This document shows, piece by piece, positions 27,268 through 35,790 of a stretch of 64,000 bases of DNA. Location of the stretch: positions 3,501,001 through 3,565,000 of the forward strand of contig NZ_CP108370.1 of NCBI RefSeq assembly GCF_035953295.1, given 5' to 3'. The DNA is from Streptomyces sp. NBC_01335 (lineage in GTDB: Bacteria > Actinomycetota > Actinomycetes > Streptomycetales > Streptomycetaceae). The notes beneath the pieces are model-generated. The model saw nothing but the letters and a program-made list of their open reading frames with translations, was not told the origin of the DNA and did no database searches. Numbering within the stretch: the first letter of the stretch is position 1; each line of letters starts with the position of its first letter. A program made the position numbers and the translations under genes.

Positions 27268-28453
27268 GCTGCGGACTGCCTTTCGGGAGAAGGAAACAGA
27301 ATGCGGCGGCCGCGAGCGACAGGCAGCTGATCAGCAGCCACAGGCCGCCGCCGTGGAGGGACCCCAGGAGATAGCCTCCGAGCCCGGAGCCCAGCAGGCT
27401 GCCGAGCGCGCCCGCGGCGCTCATCGTGCCGAGCGCGAGTCCCGTGCGGCGCAGCGAGCCCGCCCGCACGGCCTGCTCGTCGAGGCTCGGCGAGATCAGC
27501 ATCTCGGCCAGCGTGATCGGCAGCACGAAGGCGATCAGCGCGCCCCAGCCGCTGAACGCGATGAGCAGCGCGTAGCCGCCACCGAAGGCCAGGAAGCCGA
27601 GGGCCAGCAGGGTGCGGGTGCCGGCCTTGCGGAACACATGGCGCAGCAGGCTGTACTGGAACAGCACCACGAGCGCTCCGTTGAGTGTGAAGACGACCGA
27701 GATCGCGGCGGCGCTGCCCGTCAACTCCTTGGCGGCAATGGGCAGGACGACGTTCAGCTGGCTGTAGATCGCCCAGTACGCGACCCCCACGAGGACCAGC
27801 GGCCCCCACTGCCAGCGCGCCCAGCTCTCGCCGCTCCCGGGCACCTGCCGGCCGCTCGCGACGGTCGGGGACCCGGCGGGCGGTGCGGCCTGCACCGGGC
27901 GTGCCGTGAGCCGTATGCCGAGCAGAAGGTGCGAGGCCACGCAGGCGGCGAGGACGTAGTCGAACCCGAACGGGTAGAGCAACGCGCCCAGCGCCGGGCC
28001 GACGATCACACCGACGTTCACGAAGGTCGAGCGCAGCGCCAGCATCTCGCGCCGGGGCACGCTGTCGTCCCGGACGAGCAGCGTCTTGATCGACATGCCG
28101 AGCAGCGAACCGCCCACGCCGATCACCGCGATGCCTGCGACCAGCGCCCCCATGTGCGTACCGTCCGCGAGTCCGAGTCCGAGCAGCAGATAGCCGGCGA
28201 TGCGCAGGACGAAGCCGGCCGCGAGCACGAACCGGGAATCGAAACGGTCCACGACCATCCCGCTGATCAGCGAGAATCCCTGCCCGCAGAAGGAGAGCAG
28301 CCCCACGAGGAAACCCGCCTGGGCTGTCGGGATGCCCTGGTCGGTGAGGTCCAGGGCAAGCAGTGGCAGGAACATGAACGTGGTCAGGCCGGTGAGCAGC
28401 ACCGCGAGCAGGAGCATCCGCCCGGTGGCGGACGTGCCGCGCCAGGTGTTCAC
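27260..28453 (-). CDS. MFS exporter of the metabolite cluster
   Basis: This is a 397-residue protein from GTG 28453, overlapping the upstream stop as GTGA. Twelve hydrophobic segments are visible in two halves of six, separated by a polar loop (AAPPAGSPTVASGRQVPGSG). The motif between helices 2 and 3, GMVVDRFDSRFVL, matches the G-x-x-x-D-R/K consensus of the major facilitator superfamily. It sits inside a translationally coupled run of ligase genes, so it most likely exports the product and gives self-resistance. Proton antiport is the usual mechanism for the family. The substrate cannot be inferred from the sequence. Confidence 0.9.
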   Translation of the reverse strand: MNTWRGTSATGRMLLLAVLLTGLTTFMFLPLLALDLTDQGIPTAQAGFLVGLLSFCGQGFSLISGMVVDRFDSRFVLAAGFVLRIAGYLLLGLGLADGTHMGALVAGIAVIGVGGSLLGMSIKTLLVRDDSVPRREMLALRSTFVNVGVIVGPALGALLYPFGFDYVLAACVASHLLLGIRLTARPVQAAPPAGSPTVASGRQVPGSGESWARWQWGPLVLVGVAYWAIYSQLNVVLPIAAKELTGSAAAISVVFTLNGALVVLFQYSLLRHVFRKAGTRTLLALGFLAFGGGYALLIAFSGWGALIAFVLPITLAEMLISPSLDEQAVRAGSLRRTGLALGTMSAAGALGSLLGSGLGGYLLGSLHGGGLWLLISCLSLAAAAFCFLLPKGSPQHA

Positions 28454-29652
28454 GAGCCGGCGGCTTCCGCCGGTACGTCCTGGAGGTGTTTCGTCAGCCA
28501 GGCCTCCACCTCGTACAGGCGCTCCTCGACCTCGGCGGCGTCCACGCCCTCCACGATCGCGTAGCACAGGTGCGACGTGCTGTTCTGCGCCACGGCGTCC
28601 GGGCGGAGATTCGGGTTCACCTGGTAATCGCGCACCCACGGGAACGGCGGCCGGCCGGGCGCCTGGACCGGTCGGCCCTGCGGCAGCAGGGACACCGAGC
28701 CATGCACCTTGTCCGGAGCGGTGGTGGGCGGCGGCGGGACGGGCAACCCGACGGACCGGCGCAGCCAGGCGGCGCGCAGATCGACGCCGTACGTCAGCTG
28801 CGTCAGCGCCGGGATCCGGTTGCCGCCGACGCGCGAGGCGATCTCGCACAGGACGAACTGGTCGTCCGGGGTGTGGAAGACCTCCAGGTGGTACGCGCTC
28901 ACCTCGGGGACGTCGAAGGCTTCGAGCGTCCGGTCGAAGAACTCCTCCAAGCGCAGCGCGAGCTCGTCCTCCGGGCGCAGCTGCACCGAGCCGTTGTTCT
29001 GCCCGTCGAAGACGCCGAGGCAACTGCGCAGGTAACGGGACGAGGCGACGAACCGGTAGCCGGGGGCAAGGACCGCGTCCACGTGGTACATACGCCCATC
29101 GATGAACTCCTCGGCCAAGAGGTCCTCGCGCCAGTGCCGCCGGCTGAACTCCACCAGGTCCTCGTCGTCGCGCAGTACGCGGATGTCGCGCGAACCGCCC
29201 TGCTTGACCGGCTTGACCACGACCGGGTAGCCGGTCGCGTCGATGAAGTCCGTGAGGTCGGTGATCGTCTCCAGGCGGGCGAAGCGCGCGGTGCGCACCG
29301 TGCGTCCCGCGACCTCCTTCATGACCGCCTTGTCGCGGAAGGACAGCGCGCTCGCGGCGGACTGGCCCGGTATCCCGAGGGCCGCGCGGATCCGGGCGGT
29401 GCGCTCCAGGTCGTACTCGTTGTCCGTGATGACGTGCGTGAACGGGTTCTCCTGAGCCGTGCGGCGGATCATCAGCTCCGCGTAGGGAACGAACTCGCAG
29501 TCCGGTACGTACTCGTAGCGCGCGAAGTCGCCCGTGTTCTTCAGGTCGTTGTGGGTGTACACCTCCAGGGCACCGGCCAGTTCGGGGAGCATCGCGGCGT
29601 AGTCGCTCTGAGGGCCGTAGTTGATGACTGCGACGTGGAGGGTGGGGGTCAT
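28450..29652 (-). CDS. ATP-grasp ligase, amino-acid ligase type
   Basis: This encodes 400 residues from ATG 29652, with GAGG about eight bases upstream. After a preATP-grasp domain the ATP-grasp region shows SFRDKAVMKEV (104-114), the ATP-binding YPVVVKPVKQGGSRDIRVL (142-160), LAEEFIDGRMYHVDAV and the metal-binding CEIASRVGGNRIP. This is a standard ATP-grasp ligase arrangement, close in style to carbamoyl-phosphate-synthase-like dipeptide ligases. It is one of four ATP-grasp genes in the operon, follows the PLP-fold gene by 35 bases and is coupled to the exporter. Probable role: forming one amide bond of the product. Upstream in-frame codons belong to the shadow of the PLP-fold gene. Confidence 0.87.
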   Translation of the reverse strand: MTPTLHVAVINYGPQSDYAAMLPELAGALEVYTHNDLKNTGDFARYEYVPDCEFVPYAELMIRRTAQENPFTHVITDNEYDLERTARIRAALGIPGQSAASALSFRDKAVMKEVAGRTVRTARFARLETITDLTDFIDATGYPVVVKPVKQGGSRDIRVLRDDEDLVEFSRRHWREDLLAEEFIDGRMYHVDAVLAPGYRFVASSRYLRSCLGVFDGQNNGSVQLRPEDELALRLEEFFDRTLEAFDVPEVSAYHLEVFHTPDDQFVLCEIASRVGGNRIPALTQLTYGVDLRAAWLRRSVGLPVPPPPTTAPDKVHGSVSLLPQGRPVQAPGRPPFPWVRDYQVNPNLRPDAVAQNSTSHLCYAIVEGVDAAEVEERLYEVEAWLTKHLQDVPAEAAGS

Positions 29653-29687
29653 GGCTGGTGCCTCGCTGGGGTCGGGGAGGGAAGGAG

Positions 29688-30728
29688 TCAGGTCGCGGGG
29701 GTGTAGGTCGGCAGGTCGTCCTCGACGCTGTAGGCGCGGCGTCCCCACTCCATCGCGCTCCAGGGGCCGGTCATGTCCGCGAGGTCGGTGATGACGGTCG
29801 GCGCGAACTCCGGGTCCGGCTGGGCGGGCCCGTCCGGCGGGAAGACCCGCTCGACGTAGCGGTGGCCGGGGTCGGCGGCGAGGAAGACGATCGGCCCGCC
29901 GTCCGGTGCGCTCCTGCGCAGCTGGCGTGCGACCTGCCAGCCGGCACCCGAGGAGAGACCGGCGAACACGCCGGTCGTCGCGAGGAGATGGCGGCAGCCG
30001 GCCGCCGAGACGTCGAAGTTCAGCCAGTGCATCTCGTCGTACGCGCTGTAGTCGATGTTGCCGAACCGGATGCCGCTGCCGATGCCCGCGATGATGAAGC
30101 CGTCCAGCGGAATGGCCTCGGAGCCGAAGGAACGGCTGCCGAAGGGCTGGATGCCGGCGACCCGGACGTCCGGCGACAGCTCGCGCAGGTAGCGGCTCAT
30201 GGCGCTGGTCGACGCCCCGGTGCCGACACCGCCGACCACGGTGACGCCGCTGGAGCCGAGCTCCTTCACCACGGTGTTCGCGACGCTCTCGTAACCGATG
30301 TAGTGCACGTCGTCGTGGTACTGCTGCATCCAGTACGCGTCCGGGTTCTCCTCCATGTACGCGTGCACGAGGCGGACGCGTGTCTCCTGGTCGTGCTGGA
30401 GACCCGGGTCGTCGGAGGACGGCACCTGGGTGTAGGTCGCGCCGAGGTACTTGAGCTGGGTCCGGATCGCCGCGTCGACCGCGACCGAGGCGAAGACGTG
30501 GCACTTGAGCCCGAGGTTGCGGCAGACCAGGGCGAGGGCGTGGCCGTAGATGCCGCTGGAGCTGTCCACCAGCGTCTGGCCCGGGCGGATCACTCCGCGG
30601 TCGAGGAGAGCCTTGACCGCCGCGTACACCGAGGTGACCTTCATGACCTCGAAGCGCAGGACGTAGATCTCGTCGCCCAGGTCGATGAGGTCAGGTTCGG
30701 ACAGTTTCTCGGCAAATGACTTGTACAC
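29688..30728 (-). CDS. Cysteine-synthase-like fold-type II PLP enzyme with altered active-site motifs
   Basis: This is a 346-residue protein from GTG 30728, with GGAAGG six bases upstream. The overall pattern is that of cysteine synthase/SbnA. It has a substrate-loop-like SSSGIYGHALAL where the family has SGNTG, a phosphate-binding VGGVGTGAST and a C-terminal FAGLSSGAGW. The Lys that normally forms the internal aldimine (S-x-K-D-R) is not at its place: the sequence reads EVMKVTSVYAAV, with Tyr35 aligned to Lys and Lys30 five residues earlier. It could make a beta-substituted alanine such as diaminopropionate if Lys30 substitutes, or be non-catalytic. It is the first gene of the minus-strand arm. 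Confidence 0.8.
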   Translation of the reverse strand: MYKSFAEKLSEPDLIDLGDEIYVLRFEVMKVTSVYAAVKALLDRGVIRPGQTLVDSSSGIYGHALALVCRNLGLKCHVFASVAVDAAIRTQLKYLGATYTQVPSSDDPGLQHDQETRVRLVHAYMEENPDAYWMQQYHDDVHYIGYESVANTVVKELGSSGVTVVGGVGTGASTSAMSRYLRELSPDVRVAGIQPFGSRSFGSEAIPLDGFIIAGIGSGIRFGNIDYSAYDEMHWLNFDVSAAGCRHLLATTGVFAGLSSGAGWQVARQLRRSAPDGGPIVFLAADPGHRYVERVFPPDGPAQPDPEFAPTVITDLADMTGPWSAMEWGRRAYSVEDDLPTYTPAT

Positions 30729-30897
30729 CGCGTGCCTTCCGATGAGTTCGGTGTCGTGGGTGCGGGGGCTGTCCGCCGGGGGCGGTGTCGTCCGCTGACA
30801 TACGGAGTTCTAGGCGGCGGGAATACCGGTTGATTCCCGTTCGCTTCCCGGAGCGGGCCGGGAGTCCGCCGGGAAGCCGACTCCCAGAATCAGGGGC
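30729..30897. promoter_or_regulatory. Divergent promoter region of the cluster with CGGGAA repeats
   Basis: These 169 bases separate the two biosynthetic arms. Three copies of CGGGAA occur. Two are on the minus strand at 30834-30839 and 30845-30850, exactly 11 bases apart. The third is on the plus strand at 30818-30823, which makes an inverted repeat CGGGAAT-8-ATTCCCG at 30818-30839. Direct heptamer repeats spaced 11 bp are the usual target layout of SARP activators, and a SARP gene lies in this cluster. On the minus strand, TAGAAC at about 30808-30813 is a possible -10 element. Confidence 0.6.
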
Positions 30898-32661
30898 ATG
30901 ACCCTTCCCCTGTCCTCCCACCCGGCGGGTGCCTTCTCCGGGCCTCCGCTGCCCCCGCCCGTGCAGCGGGTCTGCGACCTCGTGGTCGAGCGGGCCCGCA
31001 GCCACCCCGACCGGACGGCGGTGGTCTGCGGCGACGACGTGCTCGACTACCGGCAGCTCGTCGAGCGCGCCACCGAGGTCGCACGCTCGCTGTCCGGCAC
31101 GAACGCACGGCGCGTCGGCATCGCCGCGCACCGCACGGTCGGCGCCGTCACACACGCGCTCGGGGTCGCGCTCAGCGGCCGGTCGTTCGTGTTCCTCAAC
31201 CCGGAGGCGCCGCGGAGCGCGTCCGCGCACATCCGGGAGACGGCCGGGGTGACGACGGTGCTCGATCCCCGGGTCGCACCGAGCGCTCCGGCCCTCTCCG
31301 GCGAGACCGTCGATGCCGGCGATCTCGGCGATCTCGGCGATCTCGGCGACGAGGCGTACGTCCTCTACACCTCCGGCAGCAGCGGCAGGCCCAAGGGTGT
31401 CTCTGTCACGCACGCCAACCTGGCGAGTTCCACCCAGGCCCGGCTAGCGGTGTACGAGCCGTACGGCACCCCCGTCTTCCTGCTCCTGTCGCCGTTCCAC
31501 TTCGACTCCTCCGTGGCCGGCGTCTGGGGCACCCTCGCCGCCGGCGGCACCCTCGTCGTGGCCCGCGAGGACGAACGGCGCGACCCAGTCGCTCTGTTCG
31601 ACCTGATCGCCGGCCACCACGTCAGCCACCTGCTCACCGTGCCCAGCTTCTACGCCGAGCTGCTGCCCGTGCTCGCCGCCGGCCCCGCGGCCACCGCCTC
31701 TCTTCGGGTCGCCGTCTGTGCGGGCGAGTCCCTGCCGCAGCAACTCGTCGAACAGCACTTCGCAGCGTTGCCCGGGGCCGCCCTCGCCAACGAGTACGGG
31801 CCCACCGAGTGCACCGTCTGGGCCACCTGCCGCCTCTACGACGCACCCGGCCGCTCCACCATCGGCTTCCCGGTCCCCGGCGCGACCGTCCACCTGCTCG
31901 ACGACCTGCTGCGCCCGGTGCCGGCCGGCGAGGAGGGACAGATCGCGCTGTCCGGCCCCGGTGTCGCCGCCGGATACGTGGCCGACCCGCAGCACACGGC
32001 CGCCAGGTTCGTCGAGCTGACGGACCCGGCAGGTCCGGTCGTCAGGGCATATCTCACCGGCGACCTCGGGCGCTGGACAGAGCAGGACGGGCTCGATTTC
32101 ACGGGCCGGATCGACAACGAGGTCAAGATCCGTGGCGTACGCGTCACGCTCGAAGCCCTCGAAGAGGCGATCGCCGCCCACCCCGGCGTACGGGCCGCGG
32201 CCGCGGCGTACGACCACACGAGCTCGACGTGTTTCGCCTTCGTCGCCCTGCGGCCGGGCACCACCGTCGACGCGGCGGCGGTCCGGGCCCGTGTGGCGGA
32301 GAGTCTCGGCCCGGCGGTCGTGCCGGACCGGGTGCTCTTTCCCGACGTCCTGCCGCGCACGGCTCACGACAAGATCGACCGGGCGGCCCTGCTGGCGGGC
32401 GCGCAGCGGGTCCACGAGACCCCGGCGCCCCCGGTGGCGGACTCCCCGGCCGCCCTGGTGGCCGCCGTCTGGTCGGAGCTCCTCGGTGCCCCCGTCCAGG
32501 CCTCGTCCGACGCGACCTTCTTCGAACTGGGCGGCAACTCCCTGACCGTGCTGCGTCTGGCCCGTGCCCTCGGGAAGGTCGCCGGCCGTCCCATCGGGGT
32601 CAAGGACGTGTACCGCCGTGCCACCGTCGCCGAGCAGGCGGAACTGCTCGCGGCACCGTGA
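30898..32661 (+). CDS. Stand-alone NRPS adenylation-carrier protein didomain
   Basis: This is a 587-residue protein from ATG 30898. An amino-acid adenylation domain fills residues about 20-500, with A3 YTSGSSGRPKG, A5 NEYGPTE, A7 YLTGDLGR, A8 GRIDNEVKIRGVRV and a late Lys in AHDKIDRAAL. A peptidyl carrier domain follows at about 510-585, with the phosphopantetheine Ser548 in FFELGGNSL. There is no condensation domain, so it loads one amino acid and presents it to a tailoring enzyme. My reading of the specificity code is D-S-A-T-V-A-E-V-W, which shares D, S, A, E and V with the His code of bacitracin synthetase; this is suggestive only. The partners are the thioesterase and P450 downstream. 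Confidence 0.92.
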   Translation: MTLPLSSHPAGAFSGPPLPPPVQRVCDLVVERARSHPDRTAVVCGDDVLDYRQLVERATEVARSLSGTNARRVGIAAHRTVGAVTHALGVALSGRSFVFLNPEAPRSASAHIRETAGVTTVLDPRVAPSAPALSGETVDAGDLGDLGDLGDEAYVLYTSGSSGRPKGVSVTHANLASSTQARLAVYEPYGTPVFLLLSPFHFDSSVAGVWGTLAAGGTLVVAREDERRDPVALFDLIAGHHVSHLLTVPSFYAELLPVLAAGPAATASLRVAVCAGESLPQQLVEQHFAALPGAALANEYGPTECTVWATCRLYDAPGRSTIGFPVPGATVHLLDDLLRPVPAGEEGQIALSGPGVAAGYVADPQHTAARFVELTDPAGPVVRAYLTGDLGRWTEQDGLDFTGRIDNEVKIRGVRVTLEALEEAIAAHPGVRAAAAAYDHTSSTCFAFVALRPGTTVDAAAVRARVAESLGPAVVPDRVLFPDVLPRTAHDKIDRAALLAGAQRVHETPAPPVADSPAALVAAVWSELLGAPVQASSDATFFELGGNSLTVLRLARALGKVAGRPIGVKDVYRRATVAEQAELLAAP

Positions 32662-32709
32662 ACCACGCGGAGGCGACCGGCTCCGGCGCCTCCGGCCCGA
32701 CTCTCCCCG

Positions 32710-33489
32710 ATGTCTCGCCCCGATCGGTCGTCACCCATGCCCCACACGCCCACCGGGAGCTCTGTCTCCCTGCGCCGACTCACCCCGGAACCCGGCTCCG
32801 GGCCCGCCGTGCTGTGCTTTCCGCACGCAGGCGGCTGTGCCTCCTTCTTCCGCTCCTGGCCCTCCCTGCTGCCCGCCGCCCGCGTGGACGCCGTGCAGTA
32901 CCCGGGCCGTGAGGACCGCGTCGCCGAGGACCACCCCGGGAGCCTCCTCGACCTGGCCGCCTCGGTTGCCGAGGAGATCCTGCGTACCGGAGAGCGCTAC
33001 TCCGTCCTGTTCGGGCACAGCATGGGCGCCTACGTCGCCCTCGAGGTCGCCCACCGGCTCGAACAGGCCGGCGCCCCCGTGCCTGCCCTCGTGATCTCCT
33101 CGGCGGCCGCCCCCGCCGAACGGCCCGCCGTTCCGTTCGAGGACACCGCCGACGTCCTCGCGTATCTGGAGCAGTACGAGCCGGTCAGCCCCGAGATCCG
33201 GGCCGAGCCCGATCTGCTCGAGATGATCCTCGACTACATCAAGGGCGACCTGCGGCTCGTCGCCCGGTACACCGAGCACTCCGGCAAGCGGCTCACCGCC
33301 CGCGTCACCGCCGTCGCCGGAGAACAGGACGTACCGGGGATACGGGAGCACGTCACCCGCTGGTCCCGGCACACCACAGGGGACTTCACGTCCCTCACCG
33401 TGCCGGGCGGCCACTTCTACCTGCGCGAGGAGCCGCCCGTCGAGCTCCTGCGCGCCGCACTCGACCGCACCCGAAGGGAAACCCCGTGA
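32710..33489 (+). CDS. Type II thioesterase
   Basis: This is a 259-residue alpha/beta hydrolase from ATG 32710; ATG 32737 is an equally possible start, since neither has a strong ribosome site. The family hallmarks are PHAGGCASFFRSW near the N-terminus, the nucleophile motif GHSMG (Ser104), and a C-terminal catalytic His in GGHFYLREEP. Type II thioesterases hydrolyse acyl or aminoacyl groups from carrier proteins. Next to a lone A-PCP and a P450, it probably releases the hydroxylated amino acid as free acid, as proposed for NikP2 in nikkomycin synthesis. An editing role is the alternative. Its stop overlaps the P450 start (GTGA). Confidence 0.9.
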   Translation: MSRPDRSSPMPHTPTGSSVSLRRLTPEPGSGPAVLCFPHAGGCASFFRSWPSLLPAARVDAVQYPGREDRVAEDHPGSLLDLAASVAEEILRTGERYSVLFGHSMGAYVALEVAHRLEQAGAPVPALVISSAAAPAERPAVPFEDTADVLAYLEQYEPVSPEIRAEPDLLEMILDYIKGDLRLVARYTEHSGKRLTARVTAVAGEQDVPGIREHVTRWSRHTTGDFTSLTVPGGHFYLREEPPVELLRAALDRTRRETP

Positions 33490-34703
33490 GCCCCGACATG
33501 CTCGCCCGCCCCGACATCGCCGCCCTTCTCGACGGTGCGACCTACCGCGCCGGCGACCCCTTCACCCTGTGGCGCCGGATGCGCGAGCGGGCACCCGTCG
33601 CCTGGCACGAACCGGACGTCTTCCCCGGATTCTGGTCCCTGACCAGGTACGACGAGATCAAGGAGGTGCTCCGCGACGCCGGCACCTTCAGCTCGTCCTC
33701 CGGTATCCTCCTCCGCCCGCTCGCCCAGGGCGACGACCCCGGCAGCAACCGCACACTCGCCCTGTCCGACCCGCCCCGGCACACCGCGCTGCGCGGAGCG
33801 ATCGCGGGCTGGTTCGCGCCGCGGAACCTGCGGATGCTCGGCGACTTCCTGGACCGGACGGCCAGGGAGACGGTCCGTGCCGCCGTCGCGGTGGGGCGCA
33901 CCGAGTTCGTCACGGAGATCGCCGCCACGCTGCCGCTCGACGTGGTGTGCGCCTTCCTCGGCATACCGGACGAGGACCGCCCGCGGATCGTCGAGTGGTC
34001 CACGGACGCCTTCTGCGCGGGAAGTTCCGAGGAGCGCAGCCTCGCGCACCTGGAGATCCTCGACTATTTCGCCGGACTCGTCGAGGAGCGCCGTGCGCGG
34101 CCCGGCGACGACCTGGTGAGCGTGCTCGCCGGCGTACGGCACGAGGGGGCGCCGCTGCCACTGGACGACGTCGTGCTCAACTGCGACAACCTCCTGGTCG
34201 GCGGCACCGAGAACGTACGTCTGGCGATGTCCGGCGGACTGCTCGCCCTGCTCGACCACCCGGACCAGTGGGACCTGCTCCGGCGGGACTTCGACGCGAC
34301 CGTGGACACCGCGATCGAGGAGATGCTGCGCTGGACGTCCAGCGCCACCCACATCACACGGCGGGCCACCGCCGACGTGGAGCTCGGCGGGCAGCGCATC
34401 CGCCGCGGCGACCTCGTGGTGTGCTGGCTGACCTCCGCCAACCGCGATCCGGCGCACTTCACGGACCCCGACGACTTCGACGTACGACGCACCCCGAACC
34501 GCCATCTCGCACTCGGCGCCGGCTCCCACTACTGCGTCGGCACCCAGCTGGCCAAACTGGAGATGAAGGCGGTGCTGCGGGAGTTCACCGCCCAGGTCGG
34601 CGAGATGACGCTCGACGGCACACCCGAGCGCCTGGACTCCATCGTCGTCAACGGCCTGCGCTCGCTGCCGCTGCGCCTGACCCCGGCGGCCCGCCGTGGC
34701 TGA
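33486..34703 (+). CDS. Cytochrome P450, likely acting on a carrier-bound amino acid
   Basis: This is a 405-residue protein from GTG 33486. It has the P450 landmarks: an I-helix segment LLVGGTEN (in place of A/G-G-x-x-T-T), the K-helix E-x-x-R in IEEMLRW, and the heme loop HLALGAGSHYCVGTQLAKLE with ligand Cys350; the usual Phe of F-G-x-G is Leu. The size matches soluble actinobacterial CYPs that use ferredoxin partners, none of which is encoded nearby. Coupling to an A-PCP and a thioesterase is the NikP1-NikP2-NikQ or NovH-NovI pattern, in which the P450 beta-hydroxylates an aminoacyl-PCP. That assignment is inference from context. Confidence 0.92.
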   Translation: MSPDMLARPDIAALLDGATYRAGDPFTLWRRMRERAPVAWHEPDVFPGFWSLTRYDEIKEVLRDAGTFSSSSGILLRPLAQGDDPGSNRTLALSDPPRHTALRGAIAGWFAPRNLRMLGDFLDRTARETVRAAVAVGRTEFVTEIAATLPLDVVCAFLGIPDEDRPRIVEWSTDAFCAGSSEERSLAHLEILDYFAGLVEERRARPGDDLVSVLAGVRHEGAPLPLDDVVLNCDNLLVGGTENVRLAMSGGLLALLDHPDQWDLLRRDFDATVDTAIEEMLRWTSSATHITRRATADVELGGQRIRRGDLVVCWLTSANRDPAHFTDPDDFDVRRTPNRHLALGAGSHYCVGTQLAKLEMKAVLREFTAQVGEMTLDGTPERLDSIVVNGLRSLPLRLTPAARRG

Positions 34704-34746
34704 CACCCGCCGCACCTCCCTCCCGCACACGGAGACCCCGTATCCC

Positions 34747-35679
34747 ATGACCACCCCCACCGTCGTCGTCGCCGACCCGCTGCCGAAGCAGGTACTCGCC
34801 GGACTCGGCACGCGGTTCACGGTCCGCCGCTGCGACGGCACCGACCGCCCGGCGCTCCTCGCCGCCGTGGCCGACGCCGAAGCGCTGATCATCCGCAGCG
34901 CCACCCGCGTCGACCGCGAGGTGCTCGCGGCTGCGCCCCGGCTGCGGATCGTCGCACGGGCCGGAGTCGGCCTCGACAACGTTGACGTCGAGGCCGCCGC
35001 GGAAGCCGGCGTCCTGGTCGCCAACGCGCCCGAGTCCAACGTCGTCAGCGTCGCCGAACTCACCGTCGGCCTGATCATCTCCGCCCTGCGGAACATCCCC
35101 GCGGCCGCCGCCTCGCTGCGCGCCGGACAGTGGCGGCGTGCCGACTTCCAGGGGAGCGAGCTGTCCGGCAGGACCGTCGGCATCCTCGGCTTCGGCCGGG
35201 TCGGCCGACTGGTCGCCCGGCGGCTCGCGGCCTTCGACATGAGGATCGAGTACCACGACCCGTACGTACTCCAGGAGGCGGCCGACCCCTGGGGCGCCCG
35301 CGCGGTGGGGCTCGGCGAACTCCTGAGCGGCGCGGACGTCCTCACCGTGCATCTGCCGCTCACCGCCGGGACCCGCAACCTGATCGGCGAGAGGGAACTG
35401 CGCCTGGCCAAGCGGAACCTGCTCCTGGTCAACACCGCCCGCGGCGGCATCGTCAACGAGAAGGCCGTGGCCCTGGCCCTGGCCGAGGGCCGGATCGCCG
35501 GCGCCTGCCTCGACGTCTTCGCCGCCGAACCGTCCGTCCCCCGCGACCTGCTCGCCCTGCCCTCGCTCCTGCCCACTCCGCACATCGGGGCGAGCACGGC
35601 GGAGGCCCAGACCAGGGCCGCGGAGACGGCGGTGTCCGCGGTACGCGACCTCCTGCTGCCGGTGCCCGAGCCGGTCTGA
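34747..35679 (+). CDS. Short D-3-phosphoglycerate-dehydrogenase-like 2-hydroxyacid dehydrogenase
   Basis: The gene encodes about 310 residues from ATG 34747, with GGAG about eleven bases upstream; a GTG at 34696 overlapping the P450 stop would add 17 residues. Family motifs are ARAGVGLDNVD, the NAD-binding GILGFGRVGRLVA, VNTARGGIVNE, LDVFAAEP and catalytic PHIGAST with His. This is the catalytic half of SerA; the ACT/ASB regulatory domains of the usual 520-530-residue enzyme are missing. It may oxidise 3-phosphoglycerate towards phosphoserine for the PLP-fold enzyme, or reduce or oxidise another 2-hydroxyacid. Being in the cluster and without feedback domains suggests a dedicated supply role. 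Confidence 0.88.
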   Translation: MTTPTVVVADPLPKQVLAGLGTRFTVRRCDGTDRPALLAAVADAEALIIRSATRVDREVLAAAPRLRIVARAGVGLDNVDVEAAAEAGVLVANAPESNVVSVAELTVGLIISALRNIPAAAASLRAGQWRRADFQGSELSGRTVGILGFGRVGRLVARRLAAFDMRIEYHDPYVLQEAADPWGARAVGLGELLSGADVLTVHLPLTAGTRNLIGERELRLAKRNLLLVNTARGGIVNEKAVALALAEGRIAGACLDVFAAEPSVPRDLLALPSLLPTPHIGASTAEAQTRAAETAVSAVRDLLLPVPEPV

Positions 35680-35689
35680 GGTGCCGGTA

Positions 35690-35790
35690 ACTTTCCGGGA
35701 ATCGTTCGGGAACGGGTGGGGCGAGATTGTGTGGTGCCGGACCGAGACGGGTCGGCACCACAGGATGTCGTCAGAGCGAAGGGCACAGTA
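35690..35790 (+). promoter_or_regulatory. Promoter region of the small secreted peptide with SARP-like direct repeat
   Basis: CGGGAATCG at 35696-35704 and CGGGAACG at 35707-35714 are direct repeats whose starts are 11 bases apart, the same core and spacing as in the divergent region 30818-30850. They lie about 75 bases before the peptide start, consistent with activator binding near the -35 region. Confidence 0.5.
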
